A stretch of DNA of 64,000 nucleotides from Albula goreensis (GCA_022829145.1 CM040746.1:23719832-23783831), one strand, 5' to 3'; positions 14,161 to 27,506 are shown, counted from the first letter of the stretch. Translations and numbers: made by a program. The notes: generated by a model from the sequence alone, not told the origin.

Positions 14161-15978
14161 AATCAAACAAATACACAAAGGCACACATCGCCACAGTTGC
14201 TGTGTGTGATAACATTGTCACAAGCATGCATTATAGTACTGGAATGGAACTGTTTACAGCTAGGATTTCCCCTGAATGTCGGGGCAGGTAAAATCCAAAA
14301 CATACAATAGTAAAAGCTCACTGGTTCAAATGCCACAGCCAATGGTGTGGGGGGGAGGCAGGAGCATCATGTGAAATAATGTGCAATACAACAATTGTGT
14401 ACAAGCAATCTGTACCTCCTGATTCTCTGGTGGTGAAAGTAAAGGGAAAAATATGATGGTAGCTTTATACTATTTTTCTTAACTAGTAATGGTATATTCA
14501 ATTTAATGCTATGCTATTTTTACCCCTTTTACCACCACAGCAAAACTGTTTAGTTTGTGGCAGCAACCTGTCTGATGACACCCTGTGAGCCACGCAGCAA
14601 AGCAACCAACATTTTCTAAAGTGAAATACCTGCTATATTAGTTATTTTAAATACCTGCAATTATAAAGATGATAATAACCATTGCAGACAGTTAGGCATG
14701 AAAGAATCTGTTCGGTGAGAAAGAAAGCATAAGTAAAAAAAAAAAAAAACTAACAACATGGTGTAAATTGACGGTTGTGAACCCTTTCTGGCGCTCATTT
14801 GTTTTTCTTTTTTCTGCCTTCTGTTGGTGTAACATGGCTAAGCAGAGCACTGAGGTACAGCTGAGTCTTGGATGCTGCAGGCTGGGGGGTGCTGGAGATG
14901 GTGTCTTCCTGGTCACATGATCTGCACTGATCTGCAGCCTGAGCACCAGCTACAGATGGCTCAGGTCACGCTGGTAACGGTCCCCACACGTAAGCCTCCT
15001 GTCTCTGTGCCCCAGGGGGAGAGCCACCAGGGACACGAGGGGGATGTGAGGGTTGATGCACCCAGCAGCTGGGATGGGAAGGAAATCAAGTCAGGGAGAG
15101 GAAGGGATGAAAGCAATGGGCTTGGTCAGTGAGTGTGAATGGCCAGGGTCCCGGTGCACCTCTGCAGCACTTAAGGTTCAGTGAAGCGCGCTGCCTAAAC
15201 GTTTCCCTGCCTGCTGGCCCTGCACACCACCGTGTGCAAAACTCAGCTGACCTAATTACGGCCTCAGATGGGACAGATTAACCTGTGTTACAGGAGGGAT
15301 TGAGTAGATACCCCCCCAAACATCCTATTGGCCAAACATCCCATTGACTTGGGCCCCTCAATCCCCTCAACGAGGCACCCAGCCTCATTACTTGCAAGTG
15401 GAATGGGCGTGACGGCTGTCTTGCGCCCCAATACAGGCGCCTCCCAGTACTACCCTTTGTAGTTCTGGATTAAGGTATTGGTTTTTTTTTCATTATTTCT
15501 TATTGATCTCCTCTTTGTTCTTTTTTTGTACAGAGGGTTGTGTGGATCCCTCGTCACGCTGCTGTTAGGAGAGAGCAGGACTCGCTCCAGGCGCCCCAGA
15601 CAGACACGGGGCGTAGCAGCTGCAGTTGGGACAAACCGGGAGCTTGCGCCTCTCTCCTACTCATTTAACACCCAATTAGCTCCCACCTGAACCCAATCCT
15701 CCAAGCGTCAGCACACTCCAGCCCTGCAGCTGGGCCCCAGAGCACCGCTCACAATGCAGCTACCACTTACAGCTCCGCTCCTTAAGTTTGGAAGATGGGG
15801 TGGGGTGGGGTCTGTTCCTTACACAGGCTCACCTGACTCAGTGACAAAATGGCTTATATACACATATGCTCATAAACATACGTTCATATTTATATGCTTT
15901 TTACTGACAAAATGACAGGCAGTATACTCACTGAGTACAATGTATGTATAATACTCATACAATTGCACACAAGCATGC
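14161..15978. other. Unique sequence with GC-richer patches at 14850-15160 and 15380-15800
   Basis: No gene model holds. A box-B-like 'ggttcaaatgcc' at about 14315-14327 may be another SINE scrap. At 14850-15160 an 86-codon plus frame contains a donor-like 'cacgtaag'. At 15528-15540 a T-rich tract ends in 'gtacag' ahead of GC-rich, CpG-containing sequence with an open frame to 15690. These are the most exon-like textures in the first 20 kb, but neither encodes a recognisable domain. Confidence 0.35.
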
Positions 15979-15979
15979 A

Positions 15980-16045
15980 CATTACATTACATTGCAGTCA
16001 TTTAGCAGACACCCTCATCCAGACTGATTTACAGCATAAGTGCTT
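15980..16045. repeat. SINE-tail core fragment
   Basis: 'cattacattacattgcag' followed by 'tttagcagacaccctcatcc' (16001-16020) and 'gatttacagc' is the conserved tail segment shared by several fish SINE and composite repeats. Only this part is recognisable. Confidence 0.75.
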
Positions 16046-16282
16046 CCACATGAGTTAATAGTGAAAGTGGTACAGACCCACGTAACACCACTCCAAGTGC
16101 AACTGTATCATCACTGGAATTCGAAATGTGGCATTCTATAACCCATATAAAAGTCGTAGTGTTTATATAATCACTGGGAAGGAGGCTGCACAGGGAGGAA
16201 TGTACTGCCTGAACTTATGGATATTCATACACATTCTGTAAACTTATGAGTAGATTGCTTTACACAAACATATATACCCAGA

Positions 16283-16285
<3 letters not shown>

Positions 16286-16323
<38 letters not shown>

Positions 16324-16414
16324 GCACATACACAGAGGGGAAATGCTTGTTCCATGCCGTATAAACCCACAACAGGCTCACCTATACTACTGCCTTGCAC
16401 ATGGCCCAAGTGCA

Positions 16415-16509
<95 letters not shown>

Positions 16510-16520
16510 GCCCAAGTGCA

Positions 16521-16619
<99 letters not shown>

Positions 16620-16707
16620 GCACATACACAGAGGGGAAATGCTTGTTCCATGCCGTATAAACCCACAACAGGCTCACCTATACTGCCTTGCACATGGCCC
16701 AAGTGCA

Positions 16708-16755
<48 letters not shown>
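16286..16755. repeat. Compound (CA)n array with duplicated spacer
   Basis: Four CA arrays (about 16286-16318, 16421-16505, 16527-16614, 16714-16755) alternate with unique spacers. The spacer 16319-16420 (102 bp) recurs at 16615-16713 (99 bp) and is nearly identical, with a 3-bp difference ('tactactg' versus 'tactg'). The last 21 bp of the spacer (catggcccaagtgcagcatt...) occur a third time at 16506-16526. The locus therefore grew by duplication of whole CA-plus-spacer blocks. Reading frames of up to 204 codons across it are artefacts. Confidence 0.97.
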
Positions 16756-16757
<2 letters not shown>

Positions 16758-19700
16758 AGAGTGGTCTCAGCTCTTGTTCAAAGGAGGATTTACCCCTATG
16801 CCTTTGGGGAAACCAGATGGGAAGAATTATATTTGTACTTGTGCTGAAATGTGTGATTGAAATGATGTATTACTCCCTATCAGCTGCACAGCATTCATCA
16901 GAACAGCTGCTCTGGTGGCACGCTGACCACAATGATAAGGCTTTGGAGTGATGGGAATGATATGGCCTGATAAAAATTCTGCACAGACTATGTGGTCAGC
17001 TGGCTGTCACATGTCAGTTAGTAAGACCCCACTAAAAATGTATCTTCAGACAATTGCAAACACAGATCTAGCAGTGACTGTTCATTTTTAATAGGCAATT
17101 ACTGGTCATATGAGAAGTGCAAGAATGTGATTATAGAAGTCGATTCTTTCAATTACCCAAGGTGCACCCCTGACTCGGCCTTTGAAGACAAACTGCATAT
17201 TAATAGCCTAATTAAAAAGCAATAAAAAACTGCAGTTTGACCCAGATTATATGTTAAGATGTCATTTTTTGAATAATAGATTTCAGTAATTATGAAAATG
17301 TTTTATGAGGGTAGAGGTATTTGATAAGAGATGTATGGACTCTGTCTCTTCCTGTCGTCACTGACATTGAAGAGGCATTGCCAATGATTGTGAATAATGA
17401 CCACATATTGTGAAATCCAGTTCGTAAGATACATAACCAGGTAAAGCTACCTGTCACCATCAAAACTGAGTCCTTTACCACATTCCGACCCTAATCCTGA
17501 ACAGAAACAACCTGTACAGATTGTGTACTTCTGAAAAACAGGTCTGCTCATGTCTACCACCTTGAAGTTTGACATAGAGTTGTGTTAACTCAAAAAGTAG
17601 TGTCTGTCGACATCAACAACTGTAAACTGCATTGTATTTTGTTGGAAAAGATACAGTAGAACTTCAGATATGCATCCTAGAGTCATGGAAACACTGGAGG
17701 TATGGACATGATAACACCCTGGAACAATATTATGTCTTCACAAATCCATTTTATGACATATGCACAAGCCAGCTAGATGGCCAATTAATACAATTAAAAG
17801 TAAATAAAATTAAGATAGCTAGCTTTCCAGCTATAGAAATAAATTGCATATATTGAGCACATTATTATATTTATCCTCACTAATGCTAAATGTTGAGCAT
17901 TAAATCACAATGAGCCACACTTTCAATTGATAGTAAAATACTACCTTTCATTTCACCTACCAATTCATGTATGTAAGGATCCACTGAAAAGCAATTTTTC
18001 AAAAGAGTAGCAGGGTAGCATATCTGAATAAAACCTAATGGCAATTACAAACGTACAACGTAATGTGCATTTTTAAGGACATTGTCAGATATATTAACAT
18101 AGATATTAATTAGAAGTGCTAGAAACAGTTCAAGTTGAGTTGGGTGTTGAAAAGCTGCTTAGTCATCACTGAAAGTCAGTTGCCGCTTCACTTCCAATGC
18201 TCCCTCATAGATGCTGTGTTTTTATGACACCACAGGAACCATACTTTGTGATTATACTCACATCTCTTTTCCTACAGTTGTCTACATCTCATGCCATGAC
18301 CTTACAAAGTGCATGTTGGTTGGTTTATAGAAAATCCCACAGCTGGTTTCACTGTTTGTTCATCTAAATGAAAGTTTATAACCACAAAATATGAGTAATG
18401 TTTGGAAAATGAGGCAGCAATGATTCAAGGAACAATCTGGATCAATAAATCGTTTCAGTTGTTAGAATTGCTGTATTTTGATGCTGCTTTCAGAGGTACA
18501 GTTCATGTAGAGTTTTTAAAGACTGCGGTACATGGTGTATGATTATCTCTGAAGTTCTCAGCTACTACATGGTCGTTTGGATGACATGATGGATATCTTA
18601 CAGCTAAATACATGTGAAATGAGCTGACTGTTCTCATTGACCCTGGGATGAAAGCTAACTTGACCTTGTTGTAAGGACTCCAGATACCTTTAAATGAAAC
18701 TGAAAGCCTTGCACCCATTAAGGAGTCAGATTGGCGGAGACCTGCCACGTCACTGCCCTTTTTGGTGTGGGGTCGTCTGTTTCACAGGAGTTTTTCAGGG
18801 GGTTGTCATAATGTAGTCATTTATCTGGAGAGCAGGTTAATGATTCCACCCCTGGCACAGATAGGGCTTCCCCTGTCTCTCAGCAGGTCTTCTTTAATCA
18901 AACGGAGGGGAAGGCGGGGTGGAGAGGGGCCCTGGGGCAGTCTGAGAGATGCAGTCATATCCATATCACTCACTGCTGTCAGGGAAGAGCCACCCTTACC
19001 CCTACGTCATTCTGTGGAAATGAGGGAACAGATCCATGGACACACCCACTCAAGTACCATCACAAAATCTTCCATTCTTCATAGGAAAAGGCCAGTATGC
19101 TACTGGAACCTAGGATGGTATGGGCATTGACAGCTAAAGATACTGACTTGTATGGAAATCAGATATTGGTCAATGAGATTGCTTGTTACTGTACTGCATT
19201 TTAAGGTTACAGTAGTTGCACATGTCTTTTAGATAAGTTGGTCTTACATCATATGCAGGAAAAGCCCAAGGCAAGGAAGGATTACATAACAATAGACAGG
19301 CAAACCAATATACTCAGCACTGTAACAGTAATTTCTCATTTCCTAAAATGCTATCAAATAATGACTTTCACAGCTTTGGGGTGGAAAGTCTATAATATGT
19401 GTCATGATCAGAAATCCACAATGCATAAGATGTGAAATGACATACTGCAATAACCACCATAATAACTACCATAACACGTCGATCATGGATTCAGGGTGCA
19501 TGGGAAAATAAGAGTATATTTTTTGTTGGAATGTGGATAGAATTTAATGACTGAATAGATATTGAACAAAAAACGCAGAAAAACGTGTTCATTCTTCTTG
19601 CATTTATATTTGGCCCATTACTCATCATCGATAATCACTTTTCCTTTGTGCAGACCAGGTGATGTTAATTGAATAAATATCTCATCACTGTTTTAGAGGC

Positions 19701-20495
19701 ATACTCTGTTAAACAGCAGCTGCATGGGGAAAATGAATTAGGCAGGGAAAAAAGAGGACATTGTGCTCATGTTCAGGGTCAGGGTGGTGCTTACTGTGGC
19801 CATAAAGTGAGAGGTCAAGTCTGAAATCACAGGCATGTAGTTAGACCAAAGCAGCTATCTACATGTACATATGACTACATGAGATAGGGGCAATGATAGT
19901 CAATCATGTCACAAAGATGAAGAGGATAGAACACTAGGGCTGTAGGTTTTGCTCCTGGTCAGCATGAGGGCAGTATGATGATGTTCCTGCCCTGAGGAAT
20001 GCATTGTATGACATGCAGCATTGCTCTGTCCCTACACCTCAGCCTGACTTCCTGGATGAGCTACATCAGAGTGAAGGTGTAACATATGTCATTGTCAGGG
20101 ACAATGTCAATTTTCACAATGCTGCAATGCCATAATAGTGATTTATAGCTTAATGTTGCCACCATGCCCCCATTCTTTAATCCTATTGAGGGGTTTCACA
20201 CACGTCAGTGGTGGCACAGCCAGCCATTCGTTGCAATGTTGACTAAAACATCTGGACATATAAACTAAAGCCAGAATGATGGCATAGCATTTTTCTTTTT
20301 TATATTTTACTGTGCTGTATACATTTTCTTTCTTTAATGAACACTTTTTGTGGTCTAGTTTTGATCTTTTTTTTGTTTGTTTGTTTAGATTTTTTAAGAA
20401 ATGTAATTGATCATTTCAAGTGTTCACTATGTGGTAAATGTGTGTTTTTTAAACACCTGGCAATACATTTGGACATAAATGTAACATTTTACATC
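16756..20495. other. Unique sequence, no gene seen (3.7 kb)
   Basis: No repeat family recognised. The most structured part is 18720-19130, where GC content rises and an open plus frame of 122 codons (18762-19130) occurs. Its translation has a basic Arg/Gly-rich patch but no known domain and no clear splice context. The rest is AT-rich with scattered short frames. Confidence 0.45.
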
Positions 20496-20497
20496 TA

Positions 20498-20829
20498 CAG
20501 GGAGTCCTCGGGTTACAATGGTCTCGAGTTACGTCGTTTCATGGTTACGACGCACTCCCATAAATTATTTAAAAAATCTAGTTTTGACCTAAGCGGTTTG
20601 GTTCGTAAATACGAACACAGAAAAAAAGGTAAAAAATTGTTATCTCTTTTTTTATTACTGTTTCATTTAATTACTGTATTTTATATGTCCTTCATGTGTT
20701 GTGTGTACAGTGTGAGTGACTTCAGGTGTTAATTCAGGTATAATTTAGGTATAAATTCCGACTTGCGTCGAAAACCGACTTACGACAAATCGTAGGAATG
20801 GAACTCGTTCGTAAGTCGAGGACCCCCTG
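20498..20829 (+). mobile_element. TA-flanked inverted-repeat element, copy 1 (MITE-like, 332 bp)
   Basis: Starts CAGGGAGTCCTCGGGTTAC; the reverse complement of its right end reads CAGGGGGTCCTCGACTTAC. This gives terminal inverted repeats of at least 19 bp (three mismatches). TA lies on each side (20496-20497 and 20830-20831), the duplication expected of Tc1/mariner-type insertion. Inside are further inverted motifs (gttacgac / cttacgac). A frame from 20541 to 20732 is also open in copy 2 at 48.75 kb. Too short to encode a transposase, so non-autonomous. The family is unnamed here. Confidence 0.85.
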
Positions 20830-20831
20830 TA

Positions 20832-22555
20832 ATCTGTTTTTATAAATACAATTAATGGTTTTGGATTTTGTAATAAACACACAGGCTCACATATTGTGGT
20901 ATGCTGTGATTTGAAAAACATTAAAGTGCACATAATAGGGAAAAAAGTGCAAAAGAACATCCTAATGCACTTTTATAAAATGTGACAGTGATGGCTGAAG
21001 GTACTTTGTGAAAAAGTTTTGCAGTAGAAAAGTTTATCATGTTATTGGGGTGAACCAACCTTAGTGTTTATAGCAGTTTAAAAATTAAACCAGGAAAATT
21101 GGTGGCAAAAAAACAGTATACACACTAACACTACAGGAATAAAATTGTATTCTCCATTGCTATATGCAGAAAGATGGTACATTTAAAACAACTGACTTGG
21201 TTAACTTATGTGATGGCAAAAAGGGTACACATAAAAGGCAGACACTTTCTGTCTATGGCTACAGTAATTATTCTGATCATGTAAACAGCCTTTATTCCTG
21301 AAGCACAGTGCTGGCCATGCAGCCCATGATCTCTGTGACTCGGTATTGCTTAATGTTGATAGATGATTATTTGCAGAATGTGGAACAGACAAGCCCTTTG
21401 TTACCACATGGCACACATGCAGAGATCTCATGGAATAATTCCCTTGTCTGAGGGTGACAGTTCACATTTAGGAGGCACTATAACTTGCTTTCAGGTAAGA
21501 TGAATACATTATCAGTCAGGCAGTTGCCAGAATCATGGTAATTTAAAGTCTGGTAAAAAAAAAAAAAATAATAATAAAAAATAAAAACCATTGTGTTTAT
21601 TTGCATCTCTGGGTTAAGGACAAAATGGAGTTGCATTGAATCCAGGCCTCTGCAAAGATGTTGAGCTGGCCATGGATATCAGGAAGGTTGAATAAACTAA
21701 AATGGAATCGTTCTTTTATCCATAATGGATTGATATGATGAAATTTGAAAATGTATGTAATTTTCAGTATGCTTCCTCCATATTGGTCTTTTAGCACTGA
21801 ATACTTGTTTAGGTGTTTTAATGTGCATCACAGATTTCACTATCCATAATGCTTTACAGAGGTCAGACTTGCATGTTACTGGTCACAGGCTTCATTCCCC
21901 AAGCCCTACCCTCTTTACAGAACTGAAGTTCTTACATGGTAACATTCCCTACATGGAAGCCTTGGAATCAGAGACATGCAGTAACCTTGTTTGCAAATTC
22001 AGAATGTCATCAGGTATGTGTTACTCCTCATGAAGGACAGCTTGGAGAAGGGTTGAAGAGTGTAGAAACAAAATACCGTGGGACCAAATCCCTTGGGGTG
22101 GCTCGTGGTGGAGTGACGGGTTCTCTTTTCTTGTTACTGTTCTCACGTCCCAGCCGCTGGAATCTATAGCAGATGGTATTATTTGAAGGAGGGTAAGGGG
22201 AGGTTAGCGAGCATAGAGCAGCTGCAATCCAGGCAAGAAGTGATGAAGGCTTGACAGAGAATCGCTACATCTTCAAAAATAAATGGTCGTGCATTTCCTG
22301 TGCCATCCTCCAGCAGCAAACAGAAGCATCACCGAGTGCTTTGGGCGCACACACAAGCCCCAGTTCAGAGCAGAAGCCAGGAGCAGACTGACACTTCATC
22401 ATGGAGAAGCTCTGGGAATGTGTAGCTGCAAATGGGACCAGGGCTCCATGCTGTTAGCTTTCAGCTCACGTCATATCTTGAAAAACAACGCACAACTCGG
22501 AATGCAAGGCTCCCCGCAGGAGTAGCATGGATGTTTCTGTCCATGTGCATTATGC
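20832..22555. other. Unique sequence, no gene seen
   Basis: An A13 run followed by AAT-like repeats lies at 21555-21585. The part 22020-22520 is richer in GC and CpG than its flanks, and short frames overlap there on the plus strand, without a recognisable domain. Confidence 0.45.
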
Positions 22556-22662
22556 AAGTATATGTGTATGTGTGTGCACAAGGTCATGTGTGTGCATGTG
22601 TATTTGTGGGCACTTATGTATCTGTGCATGTGTGTGTGTGTGTGTAAGTGTGTGTGCATGAG
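22556..22662. repeat. TG-rich decayed simple sequence
   Basis: Interrupted (TG)n with 'tgtgtgcatgtgt' variants and a short pure core near 22628-22645. The counterpart frames (Cys-Val or His-Thr rich) are artefacts. Confidence 0.85.
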
Positions 22663-23430
22663 TATATGTTTTGCTTTGCATGCAGTGTGAGAATGCTATT
22701 ATTTTAAGACTTGCAATTCAGCCAATTTTAAATCCTTATTTTTTTTGGGAATATAAAATGGCTGCAATATAAAATCTGAAATAATAAAATTGCATTCTAT
22801 TAATATAGTGCTTCTCATGCATTACAAATATGGCACCACATGAGCAGGGAACCAGTGTAATCGATTAACCTACATTCACTGGAGAAAATAAAAATTAAGT
22901 TCATCACTTTGCCCTCTTTAATTGGCATAATTTCATCTTTTTAGTCACTGTAAGAGCACAGAGTGCCATCCGTTTGAATCTTTGTTTAGAAAACACTACT
23001 TTGCCTGTAATTTGCATTTTTTTTCTCTGGAAACATTAATGTATATTCTGAGTATACAAATATGTAAGTGTACAGATGTGAACAGATGAGTATGTGTGTG
23101 TGCAAGCACATAAGGGATATTGGAATCCGTTATTGCTCTGTGATTTGCTGAATGTGTTAGTCATTATTTCAGTTTAACAGTAAACACAATGGACATGGTT
23201 CTCATGTAAGATCCATCAGATTCTGAACAGCTCAGATGTCAGACCTGTTGTTCCTCATTCAGAGATACCTCACCACACAGGATCATTGGGGTCTTACATG
23301 AGTCACCTGCAGAAAGAACATAGGTTTATAGGTTTCATTCCTGACTCATCAGTGAAGAAACGATTGCGCAAGGTGAGTGTGCAGTCACAGAATGTAGGTG
23401 TACTCTTCCTTTCTTTCTCTCGTAAAAGTG
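22663..23430. other. Unique sequence, nothing seen
   Basis: AT-rich, with a T8 run near 22739 and no recognisable element. Confidence 0.5.
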
Positions 23431-23685
23431 CACACAAACACAGACACAGTCATGCACAGTTATATAGACATACACAAATGCACACACACACACACATACA
23501 CACACAAATACATACGTGTAATACACATATGCTTTATACACATTTGCATGTATCCAGATACTCACACATGATATGCAGACACATACATACAAATACATTC
23601 AGACATATGCTCTTGTGAACCAAATTGAACACACAATACATACACATGAATACACAGCACAATCACACACTCACAGTGAACATAA
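23431..23685. repeat. CA-rich decayed simple sequence
   Basis: About 250 bp of interrupted CA with ATACA variants; the longest pure piece (about 23480-23494) is short. Frames of 87-110 codons in this stretch are low-complexity artefacts. Confidence 0.85.
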
Positions 23686-26290
23686 ACAGACAGAATTGAC
23701 ATGTTTCATGAGAATGAAAATGAATGCATTTTGCAGAACATAGCATTCTACTCAAAGAAGTGAAAGAATAACTTGGACTGGACCTAAATGAAAACATTCT
23801 AAATGTTCCAGTAGTAACCTTCATATTTTGAGAAACATCCACACTGCAGTTACACTAACCAAAAGTATCTTTACTCATGAGAAATGGTATCATTATCTTT
23901 GATTTAGGACAGATTGGAGCATAGTTTGGACTTATCTGACTGTTATGAAGTTATGAATTTGGTGAAGTGAGGAAAAGTCCTTTTAACCAAGTGCAGCATG
24001 TTGTCTTCTATCATTGTAATGATGCCTGCCAGTGAAGCCCATTTCTTACATACAGCACATTTTGTCGTTACATTAAAATGAAAGCTTCCTCCAGACCATG
24101 TAAACAGTGGATGGTAAATGACCGCCCCACCCCTCCGCAGGGCACAAAGACATGGGCTGACCCAGGTGAAGGGGTGATTAAGGGCAGAATGCATGCGTAT
24201 TCTCTGATGTAGAGAGCCTGCGAGCATTTCTGGGGCTTTTCCCCCATCCTTCTGTGGTGGGTCATTTATTTCTGTGCAATGCAAGATTTACTCACCAGCA
24301 GGATGCCATACTTCATAATGTCAGCAATTTCTGGCACTTCGATCCATTCACAAGTGATTCATTATGTCCCATGAAGCCATGACTTCTACTTGTTCAAGAA
24401 ATGCACACATGCATGCACACCCGCACACACACATATGCTGCATGTGCATGCATGAAAAGAATGCATACAAAATTCTGTTCAAAGCTACTTTTCCACACAG
24501 GGGATACACTAGATATGTCAAAGAGCATTTCCTTGGAAGTGGGTGGATTGCCACTTTGTATGCATATACTTTTGTTCTGGATTTTATTGAGACAGAAAAA
24601 AATAAGAGTGAGAGCACAGAACAGAAGCAGGAGCAAGGTGAAGCTTTGCACATACTGAACACATAAGCTTTTCAGGCGAATGAATTCATGTGCAAATAAT
24701 GAAGAGCATTACCTTTAACCCACAGCTTCACCCCTGAGAACCTATTTCCAATGTACATCTGCATTGGCTAAACTCAGCGTAAAGTAAGTATGTATGTTCT
24801 TGTATGTTCACATGTGGATTTTGGCACATTCATACTTAGTCAAATGTATTAGTGTCCTCTACTCTGCAAAGTGGAAGTATGCATAGGTGGTGTATTATGC
24901 ATTCCATACTGGCAGCTTGGCTGCCAGAAGGCACACAGGCTGTACAGTTTAAGGGCAGTTTTACCATATTCATTTTGTTCATTCTCATTGAAATGAAGGG
25001 CAAATTCTTTGTGTGCAATTTCTTGTAGATTAAATCATGACAAAAAAAAAAGTAAAATTGAAGAGATTTTTCTCTGTGTATTTGTAGCAAGCAGATGAGA
25101 ACCTGGGGAAAGCCTCTAGTGCACATTGTCCCCTGGAACCCATAGAAAGCATGCTGCATTACAAAATAAAATCGTAAATGATCAATCTGTGACCTTAACA
25201 CTTCTTGTTTAAAGTAGTGTATTTTTACAGTCCCTCACATATTTATCTAATTTTTGCTTGATTTAATTTCTATTACTGTCTAAGCGTGCTGCATAAATGT
25301 AGCTAGACTCAATTCTGTTCACAATTGTTTGTTTCCATAATAAATAATTACACACCGCTGCATCACTAAACTTACAGTATTTGTAAGTCATCGTACCAGG
25401 GTGAAAGTCACACCATATCACAGGCTTCTACATTTTCAGTATCACATTCCCCATGTGAGAGCAACATTTACCATTAAACTATGACGTTGTTAGCTTTTCC
25501 ATCCTGTTGTGGAAATATGTATTTAGCTCTAGAACCAGTCTGTTTTCCAGATGATGAGTCAATCAGTACACGAGTTAGTGATTTGGGGGCAGCTTCCTTG
25601 GGGTGAAAGCTGAAACACACTGTAACACATGCACTGTAATCCCATCCCCTGCTGTTATAATAAAATGGACAGGGTTCTGATGATTAACCTTCAGCACTTC
25701 TGAGATGACCAGAAGGGTTTCCTAATGGGGAGCATGACTTAGCACAGCTATATTGACCCTGTTTGGATATTTGCATTAATGTCACTGGCATGTACAGCAT
25801 ATATTGATATTTCAACCACTGAGTACATATTTATGTTCAAGACAGCAAAGCTTTGCATTTTCGAAACTGTTCTCTTGGTACTAATTCAGCTGAGCAGCTA
25901 CTGTAAATTTCAACAGTGACGCCATGATATTAAGGAAATTGAACACTAAATTTGGAGTCCCTTTTTGTCACTGACAGGAAAAAAAACTATCCAGTCAGCT
26001 GGACGTTGTCTGTATAGGAAATTTAATGCTAAATGAATTAAGTTGCTGTAAAAGTGTCTGGTGAATGGATATCCTGCTTCTCAGCATTTGCTGGCATTTT
26101 CAGTATTGGTCTCTAAATGGAGCATTTTATGCAGATGGGTTCTACTTGCAGTGTACTGCATGCTGGGTAGCCAGTGGTCACACAATATGATGTTCTTTTA
26201 TTTACTGCTCCCTTATGTATCACTGCACACCTAGGGTTACATAATCCACATTAGCATTAACTCCAGCATTGTTTAAAAGGTGGACTCTAA
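23686..26290. other. Unique sequence; possible conserved non-coding segment at 23990-24270
   Basis: No gene. At 23990-24270 a non-repetitive, compositionally even block carries an open minus frame of 113 codons (24284-23943) without a known domain; it looks more like conserved non-coding DNA than an exon. A small CA-rich patch lies at 24400-24440. The remainder to 26290 is AT-rich. Confidence 0.4.
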
Positions 26291-26299
26291 TGCAGGTTC

Positions 26300-26560
26300 A
26301 GTGAGTATAAGATGTCTCACTACATGCACTCTCATACAATAAACTAGAGAGGGTTGGGTCAAACAGACTAGAAGGGTAGCTTACATTAAGGGTAAGCCAC
26401 CCTAGGGATGTTAACGAAACAAAATCAACAACTATAATGATAAAAATGAGATGAAGTTGAAGTTGACAAGGTTGATACAGTGGCAGTGTAGACAACAGGC
26501 AGAATGACTGGCCTAGAAGGATTGAATGGCCTGTTCTTTTCATGAAATCCTCTCATGTTT
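26300..26560 (-). repeat. Dispersed repeat ('aacaggccattca' head), copy 1
   Basis: On the minus strand the segment begins 'agaacaggccattcaatcct' and then 'tctaggcca'. It closely matches the head of the copy at 61.8 kb ('aacaggccattcagcccatc', 'taggcta'). This 'ggccattcagcccat' signature is known to me from a repeat found in many fish and other vertebrates. The class (SINE or LINE tail) is not certain. The 81-codon minus frame inside it is incidental. Confidence 0.6.
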
Positions 26561-27457
26561 TTTATGATTGGAACATGAATGTGACGTCTTAGAAATAAAT
26601 ACTCAAATCACCTTAAATTATAGCTAATCATAATAAATGAATACAAGTAATTAATTGCCTTTAGAAATCATAGAATATATTGGGAAGTAGAAGATTTGGT
26701 TGAGTGTGTATGAGAGGAAGAGATTGGCAGATGTGTACAAATTCACTGGAGAGAGGATAAAATTTGTTTTGTCAGTATTGTGATTTATTGCATTTTTACT
26801 ATTTTATTTTACTTAGGTATTTATTATTTTGCTTCAGACTAAAACAATAATTATAACTGTAGTAAAAAGTAACAAGTTCAATTGAATGTATAGGGTTATA
26901 TTATGCACCATAGCAACAGGGTTGGCATCACTCATGAGGGATTTTTAATGTGATATTCTAGTGATAAATTATTCATCTGGTTAATATTTAAGTGATATGT
27001 GACTAATAAGATTAAAGCAAACTGTCACAATCTGAAACATTCATTCACATATAAGAGTGAGGTGGAAGAAATGAGTAAAAATATACATATTGTTATTATG
27101 CACGAATTTAACAAAAAAAAAACATTAAAAAGAAAAAAATGCCTTACCAAAGGGTAGTGGATTAATTTATTTGGTTAATATAAAAGACTGTAGCCCTATT
27201 ATTTATTATTATTTATGTAACAATATATGAATTTCAAAAATTGTTGAAATACTTTGTGTTGGAATTGTACCCACTGTACTGCATAAAGAAATTTTACAAT
27301 TATTGATTTCTCAATAATTTTACAAATGCCATCAAGAGGACGATGACATTATGTGATCAAGCTATAAAAGTGGGTGTTATTACACACATATAATTTCATT
27401 TAAATTCCTCATAAAATAAATTTTATAATACAGTATATCCAAATCCACCTCCCCCAA

Positions 27458-27458
<1 letters not shown>
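26561..27458. other. AT-rich unique sequence, nothing seen
   Basis: A strongly AT-rich interval with A9-A10 runs near 27110 and several TTATTATTT motifs. No gene or element is recognisable. Confidence 0.5.
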
Positions 27459-27502
<44 letters not shown>

Positions 27503-27506
27503 CACC
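27459..27506. repeat. (CA)n microsatellite, interrupted once
   Basis: Two pure CA blocks separated by a single 'aaac' interruption near 27486. Confidence 0.93.

Noticed and set aside
14310-14345. B-box-like 'ggttcaaatgcc' as a SINE
   Set aside because: No matching A box upstream or SINE body downstream; too little to call.
16246-16860. 204-codon open frame and its partners across the CA arrays
   Set aside because: The translation is almost entirely Thr-His (or Cys-Val) from (CA)n and repeats with the spacer duplication; it is simple sequence, not a gene.
18762-19130. 122-codon plus frame as a possible gene
   Set aside because: No known domain, no splice context, and composition like the local non-coding DNA.
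20337-20732. 131-codon plus frame as a gene
   Set aside because: Its second half lies inside the TA-flanked transposable element and the first half is T-rich unique sequence.
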